Shown: piece by piece, positions 8,539 to 18,058 of the stretch
How positions within the stretch are numbered: the first letter of the stretch is position 1
How the letters are laid out: each line of letters starts with the position of its first letter
Assembly: GCA_030431255.1 (NCBI GenBank)
Contig: JAUIJL010000001.1
Span: 558,001 to 622,000, forward strand
Direction of reading: 5' to 3'
Source of the DNA: Thermoanaerobaculia bacterium
GTDB taxonomy: Bacteria; Acidobacteriota; Thermoanaerobaculia; Multivoradales; J023
Length of the DNA: 64,000 bases
Notes under the pieces: generated by a model
Database searches by the model: none
What the model was told of the DNA's origin: nothing
The model's input: the letters and a program-made list of their open reading frames with translations, nothing else
Position numbers and translations under genes: made by a program

Positions 8539-11500
8539 TTAGGGCACAACCTGGCTCCAGTCCGAGATGTCCCCCGACTCGAAACCATCGGCGAAGATCG
8601 GCTTTTCTCCAAGCCGGAGCTGGTCGGCGAAGAGAAGGCCGGCGCCGGTCGTCGAGGCGGTGACGCCGCAGATGGAGGAGGCGGTGCCCGCCGGGATATC
8701 GAGCTCGAGCTCGAGCGCTTCGAAGCTCGTCCCTGTGTCGGTGAGCTCGAAAGTGAGCTCGTCGAGGCTGAGGGCCATGCCGGTGCAGGCGGGCTGCGGG
8801 TAGTGCTCGCAGAAGAGCGTCAGGTCACCAGTACCGTTGTCGGCGCGTGCCGCGGCGCGGAGCTCGTAGAGGCCGAGAGGCTGAAGCTCCACGCATTGCG
8901 CCAGGTCAAAGGCCGCTGAGGAGGCCTGACCCGCCGATCCGGAGAGGGGCGAATCGTCCGCGTCGTCTTCGGCGATCTCTACGTCCCCGATGTCGCTGCT
9001 GATCCAGGCGTCGAGCCCGCAGGCCGGATCGAAGCGATCGAAATGGCCGTCCGCCAGGTGGTTGCCTTCGTCGATGCGGAAGATCAAGGCGAGGTCCGTT
9101 CCCGCGCCGGCGCCGCCGTCGAGGGGGTTGCCCGCCAGGTCCTCGAGGGAGCCGCAAACGAGCAGGCGATAGAGACCGTTCCCGAGCCCATGAGCTGCGA
9201 AGGCCGGGGACGGCTCGAGGGTGGCTGACGCTGTGCCGGCGTCCCAGGAGACCGAGCTGATCGGGATCACCGTATCGGTGCCCGGGTCGCTCAAGCAGTC
9301 GACAGTGCCGAAGTCGGAGCCGGGGGCCGGGCTGACGAGTCGATAATTGCCGGGCTCATCGACGCTCGCACCGTTCCCCAGGCCGCTGAGCAGCGGCTCG
9401 CTGAAAGCGATCTGCAGGTTTCTCACGGTGGTGCGGACGGTGCTGCAAGCGCCGAGCTGAGAGCTCGCTGATCCTGAGCCGGCCGCAACGCTGGTGATCG
9501 TCGGTGGCTCGAGGTCGAGGGCGGTGGTTTCGGTAGCGCAATTGTTGGCGGGCTGCGGGTCTGTGTCGGCGCCGGCGACGCAGACCTCGAAGGCGGCGAG
9601 CTCGCCGGTGCCGGGACCCACAGAGGCTTCGATGGTGACAGTGGCGACGGCGCCGGCGTCGAGCGGGCCGAGGGTGCAGGTCGGCAGGCCGAGCGGATCC
9701 TCCTGGCAGCCTGAGGTGGAAAGAAGGCTGAAGCCGGACGGCAGCGAGGCGGTGATCGTGACCCCGGACGCGTCGAAGAGCGGTGCCAGGTTGGTGACCT
9801 CGACCGAATAGACGACGTCGACACCGGCGGGCACCGGATCCTGTGCATCTTCGATGGCGATGGAAAGGTCCGCTTCCTGGGTGATCGAGAACGAGGCGCC
9901 GACCGAGGCATCCGCCGCCAGCTGAGCCACGCACGGCTCGATGCCGCTGCAGGCACCGGTAAAGCCGTCGAAGGTGTAGCCGGGTTGGGGTGTGGCGGTA
10001 AGGGTTACCGGCAGGTCCCAAGGGAAGTCGGCGCTGCAAGATCCTGGACAGTCAAGGCCCGCGGGCATGCTGGTCACCGAGCCGAGGCCGCCGTTGATGG
10101 AGATGTCGAGCATGCCTCGCGTTTCGTAGAAGCCGATGCGGCTCGAAAGCTTGGCGCCGGCCGTCGCGAATTCTCCGCCGGCGACCAGCAGGTTTTGACC
10201 GGGCAGTCCGGGATCGGGCACGGCCAGGGCCCCCACGGCGCCGTCGACGCCGGCGGCGAGCGGCACCCAGTCGCTACCCGTCCAGTGAGCCAGATTCGAG
10301 GCGTTGACGCTCCCGGCCTGGGTAAACTGACCGCCGACGTAGAGCTGCTCGCGATCGACCATCAAGGCCCTGACCGCTCCATTGACGCCGCCGCCGACCG
10401 TCGACCACTGCGAGCCGTCCCAGGCCGCGATGCCGGTCGCTGCCTGGGCGGCGCCAACGTTGACCTGAGAAAAGGTGCCACCGGCGTAAAGCCGACCGTC
10501 CGCGACGGCGAGGGCGTTGACGAAGCTATTCGCACCAGCGCCTCCATCCGAGCCCAGCGGGTGCCAGCTGCTCCCGTCCCAGCGGGCGATACGGTTGACG
10601 GTTGCAGGATCACCCTGGTTGGCGAGCACGAAATTGCCGCCCGCGTAGAGGTCCGTCCCGTCACAGGCCAGGGCCAGCACCGGGCCGCTGACGCCATTGC
10701 CGGCGCCGCTGACGAGCGGCTGCCAGGTCGATCCGTCCCAGCGCGCGATGCGATTGGCGGCGACGTCGTCGCCGAGATTGGCCACGTTGAAACCGCCGCC
10801 CGCGTAGAGCCCGCCGCCGCAGGAGGCGAGAGCCAGCACGGTTAGATTGAAACCTTCGCCGGCGCCGGAGCCGAGCGGCTGCAACGACGCGCCGTCCCAG
10901 CGGGCGATACGATGGGCAGCGGTGCCGCCGGAGAGCGTGTCATCGACGTTGACGGCGGTGAAGTCGCCGCCGACATAGAGGTCGCCGGCGTCGACGAGCA
11001 AAGCACGGACGACGTTGTCGGTGCCATTGCCGACACCGGAACCGATCGCCGACCATCGGCCGGTCGAACGCTCGTAGACCGCCAGGTTGTTGGCGGGCAC
11101 GCCGCCCACGGAGCTGAAGAAGCCTCCAACATAGACCAAGTCGCCGTCGATGGCCATGGCCAAAACTCGGGTCGAGATCGATGCCGTGGTCAGAGACTCG
11201 ACGCCGCCCCTGGCGGCCACGGGAGACCAGGTGGTGCCGTCCCAGGCGGCCAGGCGCCGCGTCGTGACCTCCGCGCCGCCGAGGTTGCCTTTGTTGAGCG
11301 CACCGGCGACGTAGAGCGTGTCGCCCGCCACGGCCAGCGCGTTCGGCGCTCCGTCTAAGCCTTCGCCGCCGCCGCTGCCGACCGGGGAAAAGACCGAGCC
11401 GTCCCAACGAACGATGCGAGTGGACGTGACGCCTTCGCCGACGTTCGCCTCGGTGAAGCTGCCGGCGATGTAGAGGTCGCCATCGAATTCCGCGAGGTCG

Positions 11501-12555
11501 ATGACCGAGCCATCGACCCCGATGCCCGTACCACTACCGAGGGCAGACCAAGCGGTGCCGTCCCAGCGTGCCAATCGATTGCCGAGATTGAAGCTGCCCC
11601 CCTGGTTCAAGACCACGAAGCTGCCTCCGACGAAGAGGTCGCCGGCCATGACGGCGAGGGAGGAGACCACACCTACCGGACCATCACCCGTGCCGATCGC
11701 CGACCACTCCGTGCCGTCCCATGCGGCGAGAAACTTTGCGTCGACCGGGGCGCCGGCATTGGCTTCTTGGAAGGTGCCGCCGACGATGAGGTCGCCGGCG
11801 AATTCAGCGATGGCGAACACGTTGCTCGATAGACCGACGCCGCCGTCGGCTCCGATACCGAACCATGAGGAGCCGTCCCAGCGGGCCAAGTGATTGACGG
11901 TCAGCGGATCGCCGAGGTTGGCGACCGTAAAATTGCCGCCGGCATAGAGCTCGCCGTCGACCTCGGCGAGCACCAGGACCGTATTGTCGACACCGTTGCC
12001 GGCGCCGCTGCCGAGCGCGTGCCATGCCGCGCCGTCCCAGCGGGCGATGCGATTGGCGGCCACGGGAGCGGTGGCATCCAGATCGGCGTTGAGAAACTCG
12101 CCGCCGGCGTAAAGCTCGCCGTCGACCCAGGCGAGGGCGCGAACCCTGCCGTCGACACCGTTGCCGCCCGCCGAGCCGAGAGCCTGGAAGGTACCGGTAG
12201 AAGGCTCGTAGCGGGCGATGTTGTTCACCGCCACGCCGCCGCAATCTGAGAACAGGCCTCCGACGTAAAGCTCATCGGCACCGCCGGAAGTGAGCGCAAA
12301 GACCACGCCGTTGCAGCCGGTGGGCGCGAAGCCGGCGGCCCAGCGATCATTGGGGTCGAGCGCGCCGGAAGCCTCGGGCGAAGGAACGTCCAGAGCCGGC
12401 GGCGCGGTCGCTGAGGCCACGGAAGAGATGGCCGAGAGGAGAAGCGCCACCGAGAAAACAACCGCTGAAAAAGCTGCGGCAGGAAAGACAGTGGCTACGG
12501 GAAAGTCAGTGGCGATGAGGCGACGGCTGAAGGGGAATCGAGTGAGAGGGTCCAT
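8539..12555 (-). CDS. Large exported repeat protein with propeller-like repeats and DUF11-like domain
   Basis: A 1338-aa exported protein; GGAG lies about ten bases before ATG 12555 and a long hydrophobic signal segment spans residues 20-50. Residues 70-820 are about a dozen repeats built on RIARWDGSSW.PLGSG..NGVD.....LA...G.LYAGG.F, suggesting a beta-propeller or a stack of blade-like repeats. Then comes an InlB-B-like segment (GYTFDGFTGACSG), a DUF11/CARDB-like beta domain (YSVEVTNLAP), an Ig-like domain, and a C-terminal jelly-roll-like part. The last residues, IFADGFESGDISDWSQ, form a short C-terminal motif that I associate with exported proteins in this kind of organism (from memory, not checked). 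It may be a surface adhesin or binding protein; no catalytic motif was seen. It is divergent from the sigma/kinase pair. Confidence 0.85.
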   Translation of the reverse strand: MDPLTRFPFSRRLIATDFPVATVFPAAAFSAVVFSVALLLSAISSVASATAPPALDVPSPEASGALDPNDRWAAGFAPTGCNGVVFALTSGGADELYVGGLFSDCGGVAVNNIARYEPSTGTFQALGSAGGNGVDGRVRALAWVDGELYAGGEFLNADLDATAPVAANRIARWDGAAWHALGSGAGNGVDNTVLVLAEVDGELYAGGNFTVANLGDPLTVNHLARWDGSSWFGIGADGGVGLSSNVFAIAEFAGDLIVGGTFQEANAGAPVDAKFLAAWDGTEWSAIGTGDGPVGVVSSLAVMAGDLFVGGSFVVLNQGGSFNLGNRLARWDGTAWSALGSGTGIGVDGSVIDLAEFDGDLYIAGSFTEANVGEGVTSTRIVRWDGSVFSPVGSGGGEGLDGAPNALAVAGDTLYVAGALNKGNLGGAEVTTRRLAAWDGTTWSPVAARGGVESLTTASISTRVLAMAIDGDLVYVGGFFSSVGGVPANNLAVYERSTGRWSAIGSGVGNGTDNVVRALLVDAGDLYVGGDFTAVNVDDTLSGGTAAHRIARWDGASLQPLGSGAGEGFNLTVLALASCGGGLYAGGGFNVANLGDDVAANRIARWDGSTWQPLVSGAGNGVSGPVLALACDGTDLYAGGNFVLANQGDPATVNRIARWDGSSWHPLGSDGGAGANSFVNALAVADGRLYAGGTFSQVNVGAAQAATGIAAWDGSQWSTVGGGVNGAVRALMVDREQLYVGGQFTQAGSVNASNLAHWTGSDWVPLAAGVDGAVGALAVPDPGLPGQNLLVAGGEFATAGAKLSSRIGFYETRGMLDISINGGLGSVTSMPAGLDCPGSCSADFPWDLPVTLTATPQPGYTFDGFTGACSGIEPCVAQLAADASVGASFSITQEADLSIAIEDAQDPVPAGVDVVYSVEVTNLAPLFDASGVTITASLPSGFSLLSTSGCQEDPLGLPTCTLGPLDAGAVATVTIEASVGPGTGELAAFEVCVAGADTDPQPANNCATETTALDLEPPTITSVAAGSGSASSQLGACSTVRTTVRNLQIAFSEPLLSGLGNGASVDEPGNYRLVSPAPGSDFGTVDCLSDPGTDTVIPISSVSWDAGTASATLEPSPAFAAHGLGNGLYRLLVCGSLEDLAGNPLDGGAGAGTDLALIFRIDEGNHLADGHFDRFDPACGLDAWISSDIGDVEIAEDDADDSPLSGSAGQASSAAFDLAQCVELQPLGLYELRAAARADNGTGDLTLFCEHYPQPACTGMALSLDELTFELTDTGTSFEALELELDIPAGTASSICGVTASTTGAGLLFADQLRLGEKPIFADGFESGDISDWSQVVP

Positions 12556-12834
12556 GCTGGCTCCGGAAAATAGGGTGAATGAGACGACGGTTTGAGGAGA
12601 TATGAGCTCGGTCGGCCTTCGGTCATCGAAGCAGGCTCATCGAGGCAAGGTCGTGAGCCGAGGCCTTAGAGCGTCCCTATATGGCACCGCGACGTTCCCG
12701 CCGCCGGACCCTCAAATCCGATCTGTCGACGATCGACCTCGGCCTGCCGTGAGCCCGCTGTTCAACAAAATTGGCGAGGGTCGCCGGGGATGTGACACCG
12801 CCGGCAGCCGATAGACTGCCTAAGAGGTATCGCT

Positions 12835-13407
12835 GTGAAATCGACGGATCTTCCGATCACCGAGCTGACGGGGTTTGGCCTGGAGGAACAGGCGGATGTC
12901 GCGCAGCTGACGGAGCTGCTCTACGCCGAGTTGCGCGACTTGGCGCGAGGCGCCATGCGCCGTGAGCGTGCGGGCCATACGCTGCAAAGCACGGCGCTGG
13001 TGAATGAAGCTTTTTTGCGCCTGAGTGAGGGCCACGTTCAGGTCCGGAGCCGCTCCCACTTTCTCGCGCTGGCGGCGCGGGTCATGCGCCAGGTCTTGAT
13101 CGACCACGCCCGCGGCCGAGAGCGGCAGAAGCGAGGCGGAGACTTTCAGCGCGTCTCGCTCACCGAGGCCGATCCGTCCAGTGACCAGCAGCTTTACGAG
13201 ATTCTGGCTCTTGACCAAGCCCTGGATTCGCTGAAGGCCTTCGATTCACGGCGTGCTCAGATGCTCGAAATGCAGCTCTTCGCCGGCCTCACCTACGGCG
13301 AGATGGCCGAAGCGCTCGGCTGCTCAGAAGCCACCGTGCATCGCGAGCTGCGGCTTGCCCGGGCTTGGCTGCATCGCCGGCTGGCCGCCAACGGATCGGA
13401 GCCGTGA
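12835..13407 (+). CDS. ECF-type RNA polymerase sigma factor (Sig-70_X6 group)
   Basis: A 190-aa sigma factor with a GTG start at 12835 and AAGAGG upstream. Region 2 is visible as ELLYAELRDLARGAMRRERAGHTLQSTALVNEAFLRL. The stretch HFLALAARVMRQVLIDHARGR is typical of the Sig-70_X6 group. Region 4 follows as QLFAGLTYGEMAEALGCSEATVHRELRLARAWL, a helix-turn-helix. No anti-sigma gene is adjacent. Instead the next gene is a Ser/Thr kinase that overlaps it (GTGA), the usual partner of this group, so the sigma factor is probably regulated by or with the kinase. Targets are unknown; the divergent exported protein is a candidate by position only. Confidence 0.93.
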   Translation: MKSTDLPITELTGFGLEEQADVAQLTELLYAELRDLARGAMRRERAGHTLQSTALVNEAFLRLSEGHVQVRSRSHFLALAARVMRQVLIDHARGRERQKRGGDFQRVSLTEADPSSDQQLYEILALDQALDSLKAFDSRRAQMLEMQLFAGLTYGEMAEALGCSEATVHRELRLARAWLHRRLAANGSEP

Positions 13408-16274
13408 ATCCCGAGCGGTGGCAGCGTATCGAGGCGATCTTCGATGCCTGCCTGGAACGACCGCCCGAGCAGCGGGCGGCCGTGTTGGAGGAGCGCTGCG
13501 AGGGTGACGCCGAGCTGCGGCACGAAGTCGAGGCTCTGTTGGGTCACGCCGGGCCCTCCCATGAGCTTGAAGACATCGTCGAGCGCTCCCGGAAAGCGGT
13601 ATCCTTCGAACCCTCCGGCCGCCACCGGCAAGGGGATCAGGTCGGTGCCTATCGCCTGGAGCAGTGCCTGGGGCAGGGCGGTATGGGTAGCGTCTGGCGG
13701 GCGCGGCGGATCGGCGAGGATTTTGACCAACAGGTGGCGATCAAGTTCGTCGGCGGTATCGGCGCCGGCCGCGATTTCGAGCGTCGATTCCGTGTCGAGC
13801 GGCAGATCCTGGCTCGGCTCGAACATCCTCACATAGCCCGTTTGCTCGGCGGCGGCTCCACGACAGAGAGCGGCGAGCCCTATTTGGTGATGGAGCTGGT
13901 CGACGGTGAGCAGCTGCTGGACTACTGCGACTCGAATGCGCTGGGCCTTCGGCGGCGACTGCAGCTTTTCTTGCAGGTGGCGGGCGCGGTGGAGCATGCC
14001 CACCGCCACTTGGTGGTGCACCGGGATCTCAAGCCGGCCAATATTTTGGTGCACCCCGAGTCGGGGCCGAAATTGCTCGATTTCGGCATCGCCAAATTGC
14101 TGGATACCGAGTCGGGTCTTCCCGACCTGACGCGGTCCCAGGAGCGTTTGCTGACCCCTGAATATGCGAGCCCCGAGCAGGTGATGGGTCGGTCGGTGAC
14201 CACGGCGAGCGATGTCTATTCGCTTGGAGTTTTGCTCTGCGAGATGCTCACCGGCCGGCGGCCGCGGCGCCTCGAAGGCCTTTCGCCGGCGGACCAAGAG
14301 CGTCGGCTCACCCATTCGTCTCCGAGCCGTCCGAGCACACTGGTGCGCCAAGCCACAGCAGAGGACGCCGTCGCGGGCTCGGACGGTGGGTCCAAAGGAC
14401 GGCAGCGCGAAATGCTGGCTCGCCGCCTGCAGGGAGACCTGGATACGATCATCTTGCGGGCCCTCGACACCCAACCCGAGCGGCGCTACGCCAGTGCTTC
14501 TGAGATGGCGGCCGATGTCGAGCGCTATTTGCGCGGCGAGCCGGTTCTGGCGCGGCCCGACGGGTGGCCCTACCGTGCCGGCAAATGGATTCGCCGGCAT
14601 CCGTGGGGCACGGTCGCCGGCGTCGCTATCGTCGCTTTGCTGAGTGCCTTCGTTGGCGGGCTCGTGGTGCACTCGAAGCAGCTTGAGCGGGAACGCGATC
14701 GCGCATTGGCGGCAGAAGTGGAAGCGCGATCCGTGTCGGATTTCCTGATGCATCTCTTCGAGGTTTCGGATCCCGGAAATTCCCGAGGTGAGACCGTGAC
14801 CGCCCGCGAGCTGCTCGATCGCGGTGCCGACTCCATCACCGACGGTCTCAAGGACGAGCCGGAGGCTCAGGCTGCGCTTCTCCAGACCCTGGCCGACGTG
14901 CACAACAACCTCGGCTTGCTGCCGAGGGCTGTCGAGCTGCATCGTCTCGCTCTCGAGCGGCGTCGGCAAACCCTAGGGCCAGAGCATCCGGAGACCGCCC
15001 GCAGCCACGACCGCCTCGGCGATACCCTGCGGCGACTGGGGGAGATGGACGAGGCCGAGCGGCACCTTCGCCTCGCCCTCGACCTCCGCAGTGCCGCCCA
15101 GCCTCCGGATTCGATCGAGCTGGCCGAGACGCTCAACAACCTCGGCCTGCTGCTGACGGAGCGCGGGGAGAGGGCGGCTGCCGAGCCGTTGTTGCGCCGC
15201 GGGCTTGAGATTCGGATGGAGAAGCTCGGGCCCGAGCACGCCGATACGGCGGTGTCGAGCTCGAATTTAGGCCAGCTGCTGATGGCCGAAAGGCGTTTGG
15301 ACGAGGCGTCGGCCCTGCTCGAATCGACCCTCGCCGGCCGTCGGGCGCGGCTGGGAGAAGACCATCCGAAGGTGGCTCTCAGCCTGCACACGCTCGGTTC
15401 CTTGCGCCAAGAACAGGGACGCCACGACGAAGCCGAGTCGCTTCTCCGTCAAGCGCTCGACATCCGGCGGCGGGTGTTGCCGCCGAGCCATCCTGGGATC
15501 GCTCAGACCCTCAATAATCTGGCCTCCTTGCTGCACGACAAGCTCCGTCTCGAGGAGGCGGGGGAGCTTTATCGTCAAGCCATCGAGATCGATCGCCAGG
15601 GCGCGGGCCACCTGGCCTTCGAGCACGCCTTTACGCTCAATAATCTCGGCTCCTTGCTCGAAGATCTCGGCCGTTTCGATGAGGCTGAAGAGCTTTATCG
15701 GCGTTCCTTCGAGATCCGACTTGGAGTCCTCGGCGTCTCAAGCTCGACGGAGAGGATACGTTCCAAGCTCGGTCGCGTGGCCCTGCGCACCGGCCGGCCC
15801 GACGTGGCGAGCGCATTGCTCGTGGCTGCCCAGGACTGGATGGTTGCGAACGTAGCACCCGACAACCTCGACCGCCTTCGCAATCACGAGCGATTGGCCG
15901 AGCTTCGGCTCGCCGACGGTGACCCAGACGAGGCCGAGCGACTGCTTCGCCAAGCCTTGGGCGACGCGTCGGCGATCGAGTCCGAGCATGCTGTGCACGC
16001 CGAGCTCCTTGCGGCATTGACCAAGGTCTTGGCCGTCTCGCCGCGGCCGCAGGATTGTCTGGAAGCTGTCGAATCCGCCCGCTCGCATCCCGCTTTCGAG
16101 AGCGACGGCGTGCTGGTCCGTGGTCGGCTCGAGCTCGCGACCGGGCTCTGCCTGCGCGCCGTCGGTCGCCAGGCGGAGGCGACAGCCGCGCTCGAACGCT
16201 CGCTCGAGCTGCTGCGTCCCGTCTTCGGCGCTCAGAATTTCTGGGTGCGGGAAGCTCAAACGGCGCTCGACTGA
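13404..16274 (+). CDS. Ser/Thr protein kinase with transmembrane segment and TPR domain
   Basis: The start is taken as GTG 13404, overlapping the sigma-factor stop, because the protein then begins MNPERWQRIEAIFDACLERP, as such kinases usually do. The kinase domain spans about residues 83-370: GQGGMGSVW glycine loop, VAIKF Lys114, HRDLKPAN (Asp208), DFGIAK (Asp226) and TPEYASPEQ. One membrane helix lies near 400-422 (GTVAGVAIVALLSAFVGGL). Residues 480-950 are TPRs with NNLGLLL and LHTLGSL type helices, predicted extracytoplasmic if the helix is a type II anchor. The architecture suggests a sensor kinase using TPRs for partner binding. All catalytic residues appear present. Confidence 0.94.
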   Translation: MNPERWQRIEAIFDACLERPPEQRAAVLEERCEGDAELRHEVEALLGHAGPSHELEDIVERSRKAVSFEPSGRHRQGDQVGAYRLEQCLGQGGMGSVWRARRIGEDFDQQVAIKFVGGIGAGRDFERRFRVERQILARLEHPHIARLLGGGSTTESGEPYLVMELVDGEQLLDYCDSNALGLRRRLQLFLQVAGAVEHAHRHLVVHRDLKPANILVHPESGPKLLDFGIAKLLDTESGLPDLTRSQERLLTPEYASPEQVMGRSVTTASDVYSLGVLLCEMLTGRRPRRLEGLSPADQERRLTHSSPSRPSTLVRQATAEDAVAGSDGGSKGRQREMLARRLQGDLDTIILRALDTQPERRYASASEMAADVERYLRGEPVLARPDGWPYRAGKWIRRHPWGTVAGVAIVALLSAFVGGLVVHSKQLERERDRALAAEVEARSVSDFLMHLFEVSDPGNSRGETVTARELLDRGADSITDGLKDEPEAQAALLQTLADVHNNLGLLPRAVELHRLALERRRQTLGPEHPETARSHDRLGDTLRRLGEMDEAERHLRLALDLRSAAQPPDSIELAETLNNLGLLLTERGERAAAEPLLRRGLEIRMEKLGPEHADTAVSSSNLGQLLMAERRLDEASALLESTLAGRRARLGEDHPKVALSLHTLGSLRQEQGRHDEAESLLRQALDIRRRVLPPSHPGIAQTLNNLASLLHDKLRLEEAGELYRQAIEIDRQGAGHLAFEHAFTLNNLGSLLEDLGRFDEAEELYRRSFEIRLGVLGVSSSTERIRSKLGRVALRTGRPDVASALLVAAQDWMVANVAPDNLDRLRNHERLAELRLADGDPDEAERLLRQALGDASAIESEHAVHAELLAALTKVLAVSPRPQDCLEAVESARSHPAFESDGVLVRGRLELATGLCLRAVGRQAEATAALERSLELLRPVFGAQNFWVREAQTALD

Positions 16275-16347
16275 GCCCCGACCTGAACCTCAATCTGTGG
16301 GTCGACTTTGAAGGAAACGCCGCGTCCGACGTCGCCAGTGTCAGCCC

Positions 16348-16372
16348 GGAGGTCGCCCGCCGAGCGACCTCC
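16348..16372. repeat. Perfect 9-bp hairpin downstream of the kinase gene
   Basis: GGAGGTCGC, seven-base loop, GCGACCTCC. It follows the kinase stop by 74 bases but lacks a T-run, so termination here would not be classical intrinsic termination. Confidence 0.5.
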
Positions 16373-16399
16373 GTTCGCGACAGGAAACGGTAGGCCGGC

Positions 16400-16468
16400 T
16401 CAGCCGCCGCCGCTTTTCGGACGAACCGTAAAGATCGGGCCTGCCGTCAATTGGGTAACTACCTTCAT
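16400..16468 (-). CDS. Possible 22-residue peptide gene
   Basis: ATG at 16468 follows CCGAGGAGCATCCG, which gives GAGGAG with near-ideal spacing. The frame closes with TGA at 16400 after 22 codons. The peptide begins MKVVTQLTAGP, continues IFTVRPKS and ends in Gly-Gly-Gly. It lacks a signal peptide and cysteines. It lies about 315 bases downstream of the metzincin on the same strand. The strong RBS is the only positive evidence; the composition would also fit a small unannotated or modified peptide. No adjacent modification enzyme is seen. Confidence 0.4.
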   Translation of the reverse strand: MKVVTQLTAGPIFTVRPKSGGG

Positions 16469-16783
16469 CGGATGCTCCTCGGTTTGGTGACGGGATCAGC
16501 CCCGCCACATCCCATAAGCGCAAATGGGCTCAAGTCTCCCTCAACGTTTTTTTGATGGACGCCCACAGCTCTCTAGGCCCCTCCAGCTGGGGAGACGAGG
16601 GAGAGCCGGCAACCTTGTTCTTTAGACCTCGAACCATCAGAAGGAGTACGACACCGAGGCGCGGAAACCGTCAGATCGCGGCCTTCTTTATCTTCCTGGC
16701 GACTCGATTCAGCCCCTCGAGAGGGGCAAGGGAGATGATCAACAGCGGGTCGGTGCTAGAGGTTCGACACTTGGATGCTGCAG

Positions 16784-17899
16784 TCAGCAGCCGTTCTTCA
16801 CCGTCACCGGCCAGCGCATGGGAATCCAGTTGTTCTGGTAGTCCTCGTCGGCCAGCGCACCGCTGACCACCCGGACGATCATGTGGTACGAGCCCGGAGC
16901 CAGGGCCGGAACTTCGAAGACACGGGCCGTGCTGTAGTCCTCGGTGATGTCTCGGACGTAGAGGGTGTTCGAGATTTCGTCGCCGACGTCCGGAACCTGG
17001 TCTTCGGAGAACCACATGGCTTCCATGACGGTGATCGACTGCAGTCCGTGGTTCGCGACGGTGAAGCGACTGTAAACATGGTCTCCCGGGCAGACCTCAA
17101 GGGAGGCGTTTTCAGCGCAATAGCCGCCGAAGGGGTCTTGGGCGATGCCGGTGCCGGCGGTGGTGGCACACAACATCTCTTGGTAGGTGACCTTACGCTC
17201 TTCCCAGACCTGCTCGGGATCATGGTACGTGCTGTAGACCGCGAGGTCCTCTTCACCGCCGGGTGAGGGATAAAGCGCCCGCAAGCCTTGTCGGTCGTCG
17301 GGCAGGGGTTCCATCTGCTTTTGGTTTGCCAGATTCGCCCAGGCCCGGGTTCCGTAGTTCATCATGGCGAATTGATTGTCCGTGTGGTTGAGGCCGGCCA
17401 TATGCAATAGCTCGTGCAGGGCTGTCGGCCGAATATAGGCTTGACCGTCGACCATACTGCCCTCGGTCCAAAAATCCATGCCGTAATAAGCGGGCCAGCC
17501 GTGGGCCCAATCCTGATCGCTGCTGAAAATAATGTCCGTCCTGGTGATCTTGCAGTTCCGGCCTCGACGAGCTGCGAGCCCACCCGTCGAATCGTCGATG
17601 CTGCCGCGCCACAGCTCGTTGTAGGTATTGTTGCGAGAGATGCTGTCGCGCATGCCCCAGCCGGAGATATTCCAATGGTGGCCGCCCACCTGATCGATAC
17701 GATCCGCGACGTCGTAGATCGGCTGACGATGCCATGGATCCGGAAAGCTGACGGACGAAAAATGCATCTTGGGATCACTGTCCCACTTGCGTCCAGAAGG
17801 GCATTTCGCAGTCCACAGGCTGTACGCAAAGCTCGGGGCGGTATCGACAAAGAAAAAGGCGATGAGGACGAGATAGAGAATTCGTATGGGCTTGAGCAT
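16784..17899 (-). CDS. Exported matrixin-like zinc metalloprotease
   Basis: A 371-aa protein with a signal peptide (ILYLVLIAFFFVDTAPSFA), start ATG 17899 preceded by AAGGAG. The zinc site is HELLHMAGLNH (His162, Glu163, His166, His172), the HExxHxxGxxH signature of metzincins. AMMNYG at about 178-183 supplies a Met-turn. The N-terminal sequence with KMHFSSVSFP and a catalytic domain of about 200 residues fits the M10/M12-like group. Residues 255-371 are a beta domain resembling CARDB-type modules (CPGDHVYSRFTVANHG...ALAPGSYHMIVRV). It is probably secreted or outer-surface located. A second exported protein lies 159 bases upstream on the same strand and may be co-expressed. Confidence 0.88.
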   Translation of the reverse strand: MLKPIRILYLVLIAFFFVDTAPSFAYSLWTAKCPSGRKWDSDPKMHFSSVSFPDPWHRQPIYDVADRIDQVGGHHWNISGWGMRDSISRNNTYNELWRGSIDDSTGGLAARRGRNCKITRTDIIFSSDQDWAHGWPAYYGMDFWTEGSMVDGQAYIRPTALHELLHMAGLNHTDNQFAMMNYGTRAWANLANQKQMEPLPDDRQGLRALYPSPGGEEDLAVYSTYHDPEQVWEERKVTYQEMLCATTAGTGIAQDPFGGYCAENASLEVCPGDHVYSRFTVANHGLQSITVMEAMWFSEDQVPDVGDEISNTLYVRDITEDYSTARVFEVPALAPGSYHMIVRVVSGALADEDYQNNWIPMRWPVTVKNGC

Positions 17900-18058
17900 G
17901 GCTCACTCCTTGACGGAAATCCGTCGTTAGCTAACTTTCAGAAAGATTTTGATTCAGGAAGAAGCCGCGTCGCGTCTTCCACAGAAAGCTCTGCGGCAGG
18001 CGACCTATGACTGTTCCAGGGGACTTTTGAAGGAGTCGCCCAGAACATGCTCGGCGGG

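Larger units (their letters stand above)
16274..16784. other. Convergent intergenic region
   Basis: About 510 bases between the kinase (plus) and the metzincin (minus). It contains a 9-bp perfect hairpin at 16348-16372 and a possible 22-codon gene at 16400-16468. The rest shows no supported gene. Confidence 0.5.

Noticed and set aside
13293-14969. 558-codon minus-strand frame opposite the kinase
   Set aside because: It is antisense to an intact kinase with all catalytic motifs; no independent evidence.
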